Assembly: GCA_022360175.1 (NCBI GenBank)
Contig: JAKSDI010000028.1
Location: forward strand, 1 to 37,941
DNA: 37,941 bases
Reading direction: 5' to 3'
From: Chitinophagales bacterium
GTDB taxonomy: Bacteria > Bacteroidota > Bacteroidia > Chitinophagales > Saprospiraceae
Shown here one piece after another: positions 8,093 to 17,600 of this stretch. The translations under genes were made by a program, and so were the position numbers. The notes under the pieces were generated by a model. It made no database searches and was not told the DNA's origin. It worked only from the letters and a program-made list of their open reading frames with translations. The number at the start of each line of letters is the position of its first letter. The stretch's first letter is position 1.

Positions 8093-8248
8093 ATGTCAGA
8101 CGAAAAAAAACGACTACTCTCCGGCTGGGATAAATTATGGTTATTGATAGTTGTCCTTATTCTTGCGTATTTTGTATTACAGAAATTTGGCGTAGACCTC
8201 TTTTACCAAACGGAAACGCAAGAGATGATCCAACGGCCACATGATTGA
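8093..8248 (+). CDS. Small single-pass membrane protein (51 aa)
   Basis: A short frame follows the receptor gene after 10 nt. The product begins MSDEKKRLLSGWDKLW and has one strongly hydrophobic helix (about residues 16-30: LWLLIVVLILAYFVL), then a short polar tail ending IQRPHD. The charged N-terminus, single transmembrane segment and tight spacing suggest a real co-transcribed gene rather than chance. With the basic N-terminus in, the topology would leave the tail outside the cytoplasm. No family is recognised. It might assist the receptor or be an unrelated small envelope protein. Confidence 0.6.
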   Translation: MSDEKKRLLSGWDKLWLLIVVLILAYFVLQKFGVDLFYQTETQEMIQRPHD

Positions 8249-8260
8249 TGAGTTCGATTT

Positions 8261-8424
8261 AGTGCTTGTTTAGGATTTGTTCTTTGAGTCGAAAATAGAT
8301 CTTTTTTTGTTTAGACAAAGCTCATTTAGAGCTGCATACTGATTAAGTACGTAGCGAAAAATAGCTGATGTATAAACAAAAAAGGGGCATTTGTAGACCA
8401 ATTAATAATTTCTAAACAAGCTCT
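8261..8424. repeat. 164-bp inverted-repeat (MITE-like) element
   Basis: The ends carry GCTTGTTTAG (8264-8273) and its exact reverse complement CTAAACAAGC (8412-8421), extendable to 15 of 18 positions. A second inner pair (TTTTTTTGTTTA near 8292 and TAAACAAAAAA near 8374) makes the whole element foldable into one long imperfect hairpin. It fills the spacer between the small membrane protein and the SDR gene. Size and shape match the element at 35213-35372. No transposase is encoded. Confidence 0.6.
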
Positions 8425-8430
8425 AAAAAA

Positions 8431-9168
8431 ATGGAGGGAATAATACTAGTAACTGGTGGAAGCAGAGGTATAGGTGCTGCCATATCTCTAAAATTAGCAG
8501 CAATTGGATATAAAGTTGCCATCAACTTTGTGAACGATAAAGCTGCTGCGGAAAAGGTAGTGCAAACAATCGAAGAAAGAGGTGGTAAGGCAATCCTATT
8601 GCAGGCAGATATATCTAAAGAATCGGAAGTCCTTAGCATGTTTGAAGTGCTGGATGCACAGCCTGAAAAACTGGTAGCTTTAGTAAACAACGCCGCTATA
8701 CTTACCAGTCAGTCAAAAGTGGTAGACATGTCTGCCGAGAGAATTGAAAGAGTATTTAAAGTGAATGTATTAGGCACTATGATATGCTCCAGGGAAGCCA
8801 TCAAGAGGATGTCGGCCAAATATGGTGGAAAAGGAGGCAGCATTGTAAATATCTCATCTGGCGCATCCAAAATTGGCTCTCCTAATGCCTACGTAGATTA
8901 TGCAGCGACCAAAGGCGCCATTGATACATTTACTATCGGATTAGCAACAGAATTAGCACAGGAAAATATACGTGTAAATGCTATCCGGCCAGGTTTTATA
9001 GCAACTGAGATACATCAAATCCCCAACAGGCTGGAAAAAATAAAGGACTCCATCCCAATGGGAAGGGTAGGCAATCCTGAAGAAATTGCAGAGGGCGTAC
9101 TCTGGCTAATATCTGAAAAATCAAGTTATACAACCGGAGCTATTCTGGACATTACCGGAGGTAAATAA
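8431..9168 (+). CDS. Short-chain dehydrogenase/reductase (SDR, classical)
   Basis: An NAD(P)-dependent oxidoreductase of 245 aa, the usual length for classical SDRs. The Rossmann motif TGGSRGIG is at 8-15, the NNAA motif at 86-89, and the catalytic tetrad can be placed as N112, S143, Y157 and K161 (YAATK). RVNAIRPGFIATEIH near 181 is the post-catalytic loop, and TTGAILDITGGK at the C-terminus is the typical ending. The SRG turn after the first glycines suggests NADP preference (inference). The substrate cannot be deduced. It is not in an operon: a repeat element precedes it and a GC-rich hairpin repeat follows. The ATG at 8431 places the glycine motif at the expected residue. Confidence 0.93.
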   Translation: MEGIILVTGGSRGIGAAISLKLAAIGYKVAINFVNDKAAAEKVVQTIEERGGKAILLQADISKESEVLSMFEVLDAQPEKLVALVNNAAILTSQSKVVDMSAERIERVFKVNVLGTMICSREAIKRMSAKYGGKGGSIVNISSGASKIGSPNAYVDYAATKGAIDTFTIGLATELAQENIRVNAIRPGFIATEIHQIPNRLEKIKDSIPMGRVGNPEEIAEGVLWLISEKSSYTTGAILDITGGK

Positions 9169-9226
9169 AGGAACTGATTTTATTTACTCCTCTCTTAGGA
9201 CTTGAAGTGATTTAAACTTATAGAAT

Positions 9227-9295
9227 ATCCCCCTCAGCCCTGCGGGCAGCTCCCCCTTGGGAGCATAGTACTTATACCTCACCGGAGGGGTCAGC
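9227..9295. repeat. GC-rich double-hairpin intergenic repeat, copy 1
   Basis: ATCCCCCTCAGCCC is followed by hairpin GCCC-TGC-GGGC and hairpin GCTCCC-CCTT-GGGAGC, ending near GGAGGGGTCAGC. A near-identical copy lies at 31114-31203, also just after a gene's stop codon. It is far more GC-rich than its surroundings. Confidence 0.7.
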
Positions 9296-9415
9296 TAAAA
9301 ACTGGAGAAGGGATATATATATTAGCATACTCCACACAGCAAGAGCTATCTTTTTCTTTTTTAATAATTCTGGCACCTACAAGGTGTTATGTTTTTGGGA
9401 TATACAGTCATTAAC

Positions 9416-9697
9416 ATGAAAGCTATTAACCAAGATGACAATATCGCAAACACTTTATTCTATATGTCCTTTCTCAATCAATTACGAACCATAAAAAGAC
9501 TACATCATTTAATTGCACGCAAAAGTACCGGATGCCCAAAAAATCTGGCTTCTCGCCTGGAAATATCAAGAGCTACTTTGTTCCGTTATATTGATGTATT
9601 GATCAATTTGGGCGCTGATGTCCAATATTGCTCTTTCCGAGAATCCTATTATTATCAGGAACGATTTGAGTTGAATTTGGAGTCTTTAGTGTTTTGA
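9416..9697 (+). CDS. Small HTH-domain protein
   Basis: A 93-aa protein with a winged-helix/HTH_11-like region at about 20-65: TIKRLHHLIARKSTGCPKNL, then ASRLEISRATLFRYIDVLINLGADV. This is the pattern of the N-terminal DNA-binding domain of DeoR/WYL-type regulators, but no effector domain follows. Short stand-alone versions are, as far as I recall, frequent in Bacteroidota. It is probably a DNA-binding regulator with unknown targets. An in-frame ATG exists at 9389; I prefer 9416 (MKAINQDD) because the first nine codons do not look conserved. A short hairpin (CACCT-ACA-AGGTG) lies about 30 nt before the start and could be an operator. Confidence 0.72.
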   Translation: MKAINQDDNIANTLFYMSFLNQLRTIKRLHHLIARKSTGCPKNLASRLEISRATLFRYIDVLINLGADVQYCSFRESYYYQERFELNLESLVF

Positions 9698-9868
9698 GTT
9701 GGACAGGATCTAACCATCAATACACAATCAACTTCCCCCCACATGATCAGAAGATGAATAGCTTATGTTAGATCACTGTGCCGAGTCATCAATTTGTTGA
9801 AACAGCTATGCTTGTTTATGTAGATTACTTTATTTGTTTAGCCCTATTTTCTTTCCTGTTTACTTCGC

Positions 9869-10600
9869 TTATTTCATATCAAATAGGCTATCATCAAGAG
9901 CAGGATTGACCTCCAATTCTTCAACTCTAATGTCCCATGACCAGGTAAAATAATCTGAAGCTCCATAGTAATACGGCAGCTTTATCCCATTTAAAGTTCT
10001 GTAATCTCCAAAAAAATACCCCGTGATATATACGTCATTGGATAAATGATGTAATAGTTTAGTTGTTTTATCATAATGACGATAATTAATATTCCCATCT
10101 GGATATGTAACTTTTACTATTTGTACTGAATCATAACCAATAAGATCTACTCCCATATTTTCAGTGGAATACAATTTATCGTCCATGTATAATTCCGGGA
10201 AAATCAAGGCCGTTTCTTTTATATCATGCAATTCTACACCTGTGATAGGCATAATCTTTCCATTGGGATAATATATGGAAGCATTTTGTCCATTAAGCAC
10301 TGTAATAATTGTTCCAAACTTAGACGTTTCTTTCATCAGAAGTTTGTCTGGTATTTTTATATACCTTTCAATTTGAACATCATAATCTTTCCCTACCTCA
10401 TCCATTATATGGACTTTCTTGGTAGCAACCATTTTCATTGTCCTCACCTTTTTCAGTTTTCTTTCTCCCCCCATTTCTCGAATAGACATAGCTATTACAT
10501 CTTCTCCTGTTAGTCCTCCTTCCTGTATGCTATCTTTCAGTTTTGGAGAACAAGCAAGCAATAACAAGAGAATCACAAAAAAAGGGCTTACTTTTTGCAT
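9869..10600 (-). CDS. LolA-like outer-membrane lipoprotein
   Basis: The 243-aa product has a lipoprotein signal: residues 1-16 are hydrophobic and end LLLLLA before C17 (lipobox LLAC), so the mature protein is predicted to be lipid-anchored. The rest alternates beta strands in the style of the LolA/LolB or outer-membrane lipoprotein-sorting-like fold: MGGERKLKKVRTMKMVAT, RYIKIPDKLLMKET, ASIYYPNGKIMPI, IVKVTYPDGNINYRHYDKTT and DYRTLNGIKLPYYY. In Bacteroidota many such proteins are single genes of unknown ligand. The function is therefore unclear beyond possible binding of a hydrophobic ligand. The nearest neighbours are an HTH gene running towards its 3' end and a repeat-rich spacer at its 5' end. 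Confidence 0.75.
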   Translation of the reverse strand: MQKVSPFFVILLLLLACSPKLKDSIQEGGLTGEDVIAMSIREMGGERKLKKVRTMKMVATKKVHIMDEVGKDYDVQIERYIKIPDKLLMKETSKFGTIITVLNGQNASIYYPNGKIMPITGVELHDIKETALIFPELYMDDKLYSTENMGVDLIGYDSVQIVKVTYPDGNINYRHYDKTTKLLHHLSNDVYITGYFFGDYRTLNGIKLPYYYGASDYFTWSWDIRVEELEVNPALDDSLFDMK

Positions 10601-11177
10601 AAAACTCTATTTAGGACTTACTTACAGTAATATTTCATATCCGGCAATGCTTCTCCTTCTCTCCACAGTCTCCCTTGTTTCGAATCTCATCTAAAACAAA
10701 AGCAAAACATTATTTGTAGTTCATTCTCTTTGGTTATCATGCCATTTTGCTAAGTTATAAATCCCTATCATTACTCCTTTATCAAGTATCAAATAATAGG
10801 AAGAAACTTCGGAGAAGTCGGAAGTTTGTTGAAAATATTCAAGATAGCATTTCGACTTCGGAGGAAGTCGTACAAAAAATGCAACATACGACTTCTTCCG
10901 AAGTCGAGCGTTTTTTTTGCCAAGGCAAAAGAGATGCGATTTCTCCGAAATCATCGCCCCACTCTGCGTAGTCTATGGCAGATTAATATCTGTGGAATAA
11001 TACTCATAACGACCAAGCAGGATAAAGAACATGCCTTCACCCTGCTCGATACGGTAAGCTTAGCTTGCTATCTTTTTTCTTTTGTATATCTGCGCGTAGA
11101 CGTAGTCTACTTGTAGTGGCTTCATTTTATTGCACCATTATACTACAGACCGCAGGGTATTGCAAAATTCAAACTGC
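10601..11177. other. Intergenic region dominated by hairpin repeats
   Basis: 577 nt without a supportable gene. It contains copy B of the multi-hairpin repeat (10853-10956), preceded by a half-copy (CTTC-GGA-GAAG, 10807-10817). Overlapping small frames across it exist only because of the repeat. I see nothing clear in 10601-10800 or 10960-11177. Confidence 0.6.
10853..10956. repeat. Multi-hairpin repeat, copy B
   Basis: Two CGACTTC/GAAGTCG hairpins (10853-10870 with loop GGAG, 10889-10906 with loop TTCC) are followed by a T-run and TTTTGCC-AA-GGCAAAA (10915-10930) and GATTTC-TCC-GAAATC (10938-10952). Module order and core sequences match copy A at 154-250. Confidence 0.75.
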
Positions 11178-11597
11178 TTAAGATATGACCATTAAACCTC
11201 TCAAAAAATGAAATATATTATCAGCAATTTTAACAAACCTTTCTTTTTCTTCTGAGTCAAGAAAAACAATATCTATATCCTCTCCTTGAGTTCCTATACA
11301 TAGCCCACCTGCATGAATCCCAGAAGAAGCAAATTGAATCATTTTTCTCTCTGAAAATTCATCATCCACATGTAAAGAACCATGTATGGCTTCTTCTATA
11401 TTATTTCCGAAATTACCAAACCCAATTTCCTCATCTGGTAAAAAAATCACTTGTTTTTCAAAAGGTTCATATTTGAAATTAGACAGGTAAATTCTGAATA
11501 TTGGTGGAATGATAAGCCCATACTTCCCTTCTAAATAATTAAAATCAAAATTTGCATTATAGTCATTTGTTTTTAATACACTTATTGCACTTTTCAT
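11178..11597 (-). CDS. SUKH (SMI1/KNR4) family immunity protein
   Basis: A 139-aa cytoplasmic protein with the SMI1/KNR4 (SUKH) pattern. The N-terminal helix runs into LEGKYGLIIPPIFRIYLSNF at about 23-42, equivalent to the family's E..LG..LP..Y..FL segment. Central strands (QVIFLPDEEIGFGNFGNNIEE) and a GGLCIGTQGEDIDIVFLD core near 97-115 follow, with a terminal helix FVKIADNIFHFLRGL. SUKH proteins are established immunity proteins of polymorphic toxins, including HNH/EndoVII WHH nucleases, and bind the toxin domain. The gene starts 15 nt after the stop codon of the giant toxin gene on the same strand, the standard toxin-immunity order. It should neutralise the C-terminal nuclease of that protein; the pairing is inferred. 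Confidence 0.85.
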   Translation of the reverse strand: MKSAISVLKTNDYNANFDFNYLEGKYGLIIPPIFRIYLSNFKYEPFEKQVIFLPDEEIGFGNFGNNIEEAIHGSLHVDDEFSERKMIQFASSGIHAGGLCIGTQGEDIDIVFLDSEEKERFVKIADNIFHFLRGLMVIS

Positions 11598-11612
11598 ATC
11601 AAATAATAGTTG

Positions 11613-14600
11613 TCAATTTAAATCGATCCCGTCAAAGACCTTTTTAAGATCAGGGTTTGATGTAATTGCTGATTTTCCTCCAGAATGAGAAAATCCTGTA
11701 ACTCCAGATTCCCCTGTACTGTGTATTCTACTAGGTATCGCTAAAAGTGTTTCTCCATCTTGGTAATGATGCCAAGTATGTTTTACCCAATCTCCATTAG
11801 GATCTTTCAAGAAAAAGTTTTGATCATATGGTCTCCACTTATAGTCATTAGTTTCAAGCCATCCTTCAGAATTCGTATTATAATTTCCATTTCCGTCTTT
11901 GACAAACCCTTTGTTTTGTGCGACCATATCATTAGATCTGTCAAAATCAGCTTTGCCACCATTTAAATCATTAGCAAAAAACTTATAATCACTTTTAGGA
12001 TTTGTCAGCGACATATGATCCTCAAAATGGGGAAAGCCATATTTGTCATACCTAACGGTAACGGTAACCGAAGAAGCATTCGGATTTTCTGATATCCTGA
12101 TTTCTTTGCTTACTACAAAAGGAGGTGGGCTAGGCCTATCACTTGGCAATTTCAATTTTGAATAATACTCCTTAAAAGCTACTTGTTTTGCCGGGGTTAA
12201 TCCTGCTGCTTTTTCAAGAATATCAACATTAGTTTTGACCCATGCTTTACTAGCCGGTAGATCTGACATAGACTTCCACGCCCTAACCCTACTTATCTGT
12301 ACATCCACTAAATCCTGTCCTGGAGGCACTGGGGGATTCACCCCTCTGAAAAATTTCAACAATGAATCATCTCCTGCACCAAGAGTAGCTTTTAAATCAG
12401 CATTAAGATCAGAGCGTATTCTTTGTTTTTCTATAAATGTAAATGGAGGCTCAGGAAATGCGTCATCAATGCGATCCCATGCACTATCTAGTTCTTTTAA
12501 ACCAGCTTGTGCTAAAAAGCAAGGCCCTTCTGTATTATGGACTAAAAAGCCTTCTTCCCCTACAAAATAATTGTGATGTGTTTCTACTTCAAAGTTGTAA
12601 ACCTGCACTGTAGTATCAAAAGCAGCGACATTTTGTACTACAGCCAGGGCTCCAGCCAGCGTTAAGAGTTTCATCCCTTTACGAAGGCTATCTGCGGGGA
12701 TATACCTGCTCAAACTCGGAATATAGAAAGGATGATCTTCTGTAGAATAGATCGTATCTTGTCCTACAACAATTTCGCGTAGCTCATACCAGGTTTTTTC
12801 TATGACGGATTTTACTTTAGCAATCACCGTATCTTGTTTTTCAGTATCGAAAGCTACAACAAAATCTCCAACATCTATATTTTGTATTGGCATTGTACCG
12901 CCTGGTATTTGTATTGGTGTACCTGCTGTAAAGCAACCTCCATTTTTAAAACAAGATTTTCCTGTATCAGCACGATGTCCTATGGCATGACTTCCATCAT
13001 CCGAAACTAATTTGATTTCATCCGCTTCTATGGAATTTCCTAGTTCATCATAAGAGTTATAATCTACTGCATCCGTATTTACCTCTAAAATTTCATCTCC
13101 TTCATATTTTACTATTACACCATCCGTTCCATTTGGAGGATCAACATCTAATCCATTTTGTCCACGTTTCCAAAGACTTTCAATCCATTCAGCAATTTGT
13201 TTATTTGTACCACCAAGAACACTATTGAATTTAGTCCAAATAGATAGATTTTCTCCCTGCTCCAGAAATTCTGTAAATCCATCATACTTTCTCATATCCT
13301 CTAGTAAACGTAACATGTATCTGAAATCTGATAATGCATCTGTTGCATTCTGTTGCTTAAGAAATACCCATGCAATAACCAGATTATGATTCAAGCTAGG
13401 ATCAAAGGAATCATGAAAATTACGCAGATGATTGGTATGATCTGCTAAAAGAAAATCTTTTAGTTCCTCCCTTAAGCCGGGGGGGACAGCATTGCTGACT
13501 ACGAAACCAGGCAAATCAGATTCAGGTATACCTATACTTCTCAAAGCTTCAATGAGTTCTGTTTGAATTCCACCTAAATCTCCTATGCCTAGTTTATTTA
13601 TTGCAGAGTTTATTCTAGCTCGATCTACAGATCCAGGGCGAATATTTTCATAATCATTTATATGTCTTAGTAAAGCATCACCAATTGATTGCCTTAAGTC
13701 GTCAGGATACTCTAAACCTCCTGCTCCAGAACCTGGACGTAGCCATCCACCCCCTGCTTCTTCAGCAATAGCATCAACGACACCAAGTAAGTGTTCGTAC
13801 TTATCAACGATCTGAGTTTCATTAATATCACTCGCTGCATGTGCTTTTTTAATTTTTGTTCCAGCCTCAGTACGACTTACAAATGATCCTACAGTAAGGT
13901 CCGTTAAACCCAAAACAGCAGATAAAGCATTAAAAGCAATTCCTACGCCAGAAGTAGGATCTTCACCTTGATAATATTGACCGGCTATACCCAAAGCGGA
14001 AGATGCTTTATCTATATAAGCTAAAGTTCTGGAAATCCCTTTTAAATGACCTATAGGAGTAGCTAAAATGGCTACATCAACAGTCGTAAAAAGAGCATCT
14101 TGAGCTGTTTGTGATCTTGCATTTTCTTCTAGATAATAAAGCGATACAGCTGGAACAATAGTAAAGTTCTCTTGATCATCATTTAGCAATTTTTTAGCTA
14201 TTGCATAAGTTGACTTCTCATCTAATATAATGGGTTCAAAGGGATCCTTAATTATCGTAAGTTCTTCATGAGTTTCAACTACAGACCAAAGGTGTTTATT
14301 CCTTTGGTAAGCTTTTACTTTCCCTGTTTGAATACCTACTAAGTTGGTTTCTGGTACTACGTCCGTAATTTCGGTATCCTCAAGAATATTATTACAAAAA
14401 TAAGAGCTATTTATACCATTACCAGCTACGCAGCTTAATGCATTTAGATAATTAATTCTATTTAAGAGAGGAGTATAATTATAAGCTGTTACAGGAAGCT
14501 TATTCATCATATCTGCTCCATTATTTTCAAGGTGTTCAGTGGACGCTGAATGTATATTTGCTATGTCTTGTACCAGGTCATCATAAGCAGACTTAATGGG

Positions 14601-17600
14601 AGATGAATTGTTTTCATCTTGAATGATATATTCATAAGCATTAAGTACCCATGTTAAGAGCTTTTCCCCATTTGAATCTGATAAATCATTATCGATCAAT
14701 GCAAAAATCTTTGCCCAGTAATACTGACCCGTTTCAGGAATTGGGGTAGCTAATAAATTAATAAGGAAATCATTATAATATTCTTCCGGAATTTTATTGA
14801 GTAATTTTAAGAAAATCCATTCTTCATTTAGGCCAACAACTACGTCATTAGTATATATCGTTTCACCATATACGTTGTTGGTTTTATCATAATGAGTACT
14901 TAAAACATACCTTGATAAGACTAATTTTAATACTTCATAATCAGGGAAAAGTAAATAATCAAATTCACAAGGGAACAGCGAAGTAGAAGGATTGAAAAAA
15001 TCTGCTACAATCTGATCCGCCTGATCAACACTAGATGCATTCATTGATTGGATAATATCATTATATCTCTCAACTCTTTCACCACGATACAATAAAGCAA
15101 CAATTTTAGATGCTATTTCTTGTTTTGACAGTCCTGATTCTATGTAATAATTGGCATCATAGATTGTTTCAATCATAGATTCTGCAATACTTCCGTATAA
15201 TGGATTTTGAGCCGAAGTAAGGGTACCATTTGTACTAATCTCTAATTCCAAATCTCCCTGATAATCAGCTGCCATACGTAATCCAAGATTTCTCTCTGTC
15301 TCTGTAGGAGCACAATAATCCTGGTAGCCATAATGCATATGGCTGACTAATACAGCTAATCCACTCAAATAAAAACTCTGCATATCTGTATAATCAATCC
15401 CTCCAAAATTAGAATCCAGAAATTCTTTATATTGTACTTGTGCGAATGCAACATGTAATTTAATATTATCAAAATCTACTACTACTGTATTAGCTCCGTG
15501 TTTAACTTGTCTACTGGCTATGTCAAAAAAGCTCGGTAAAAAGTAATCATAGGCAATAATATTTCCAGTATTTGCTGGAAAGAGTATACCCATATCAGTT
15601 ATGGGAACATAATGTAGAATATCCTCTTCACCATTACGAGAATGTCTTAAGACAACAGGAATAATATTTTCTAATTCAGGATTTTGATAGGTTCCTCCAG
15701 AACAGTTTATTTGACCAGTAACCTCATTAAGATCAAGTATCGTCCAGTAGTCTCCTTCAGAACAGTTATAATAACTTATGGTATTACTTTCAGTTTCAGA
15801 CTCCCTTATTGTAAAACTGCTAAGAGTGCCAATGGGGACAAATTCGCTCAATGTAAAGTTGGGGCCATTCCCATATAAATCTCCTCCAGTAGCTATCTCT
15901 ATACTTTGTAATTTATCTATTTCAATATTAATTGGGACACCTGTATTACTAACAAAGGTTACATAATCTATACCATCCGAAGTTGTAATATATCCCGATT
16001 CAGATAAAACCTCTTTAATATTATTGATCGTTATATAAGCTGCATCTTCATCGCTATCAAACAAAGGAATATGAAAATTAGGATTGTGGATCAAATCCCA
16101 TTCATATTTGGTTAAATGGCTGCCTTCTGAGTAGTCCATTAAATGATCCGTAGAATGAGAGGCTAGTGAAAATTCTTCAAAAGTGTGCTTGAGTAGAAAT
16201 GCCCCATGACCTATTTCGTGAGCGATTGTTTCAGATAACTCAGCCGTTGAACTATGCTGACTGGTGATCACGTATCCGAAAGATTTCCCTCTTGGCATGA
16301 ATCCTGCTATTGAATTGCCTTCTGAGTTTTGTACTAAGAAGATGTAATACTTGTCCCTATCATAGTCATAAGCTCGTTTGAATTTTCGATTTATCCTGGA
16401 CATTTCGGAATTATAAACAGTATAAAACTCTGAACCTGTGGCATCTAATACATTATCAAAATCCTCGGGGATATCTAAATTACCATTTACGGTTACATTA
16501 ATAGCAGAAGCTACTGCTCCTTTATAAGTGTTTCTGAGAATAGTTTCTATTTCTTGCCTTTCTTCTTCAGATATAGAAATGACTCCATTAACAGGTACTA
16601 ATACGACCTCTACCTCTTCTTCATATTCCTCATAAGAAATAACATTCAACTTTCCAGCATACTTCTTCACCTCATTACCATCTTCATCTTCTTTAATTTG
16701 TACAGGATAGATTTGATAGGTTTCTCCATCTTCTAAACCATTAACAATCAATTGAACTTCCCCATTGTAATTGAAATGAGAGATGGGATCCATATTATTG
16801 TTTTCAAAAATCAGATCGTCGGGGAGCTCACTGTGTGGGATGGTCAATAATACATTATCGGCACCAGTTTGAGCTAAAACGGATTTCCACGGTACATCAT
16901 AAAGACTTCCTGCTACCGTAAGCTGATTATAATGCTCCTGCATCTCAGCATGTTGTAATTCATCAAACCCATAAGCTTGCTCTGGAAATGCCTTAAAGTG
17001 TATAGCGTAATCTGCTTCAAACAATTCATTGATGGCAGTCACTAAGTCGTCAACAGCTTGATTGAGCTGTTCATTACATTCTTCAAAATTCGGAATGTTG
17101 TATAAGTAGCATAAGAGGGCATCATCTAATTGATCCAGTAAACTTGATGGAAGGTAAGGGTATTCTTCTTCTATTGGGCCTGATCCCTCTAATATATTCC
17201 AGTCATCCGAGAGCACATTATTCAATTCATCTGATGCTCCGATGGCTTCATTAATCACCTCAAATACTTCTGATATTACATCTAGTACTTCATCGAGGTC
17301 TTCCAGGGTATTCAGTATATCTGCAACGACAGGGGAAGTAACACCAATTACTTCCACTTCTCCTTCTACCATCTGGCAATTTTCATTCACCCTTATATTG
17401 ATGATTTCTACATCCACATGAATATACTCTACGTAGGGGATGACAATTTTACCTTTACCATTGAAGTAGTCATTGCCCCTTATTTCAGTGACCTCTACTT
17501 TGAAATCACCAGCAAGGAAACTATCTCCAACATCCATGTGGGTTATAAGGGGCACATCAGATAATATCACCGTATTATCGGCTCCGCAGACGTATTCTAA

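Noticed and set aside
10747-11116. Overlapping small ORFs in the 10.8-kb spacer
   Set aside because: They run through the inverted arms of the hairpin repeat and have no protein-like features.
12537-12935. Intein inside the giant protein
   Set aside because: The domain has intein-like ends (Cys first, His-Asn last, then Thr), but it is about 134 residues without an endonuclease, sits directly before a toxin domain and in no essential host protein. Pretoxin Hint is the better reading, though splicing cannot be formally excluded.
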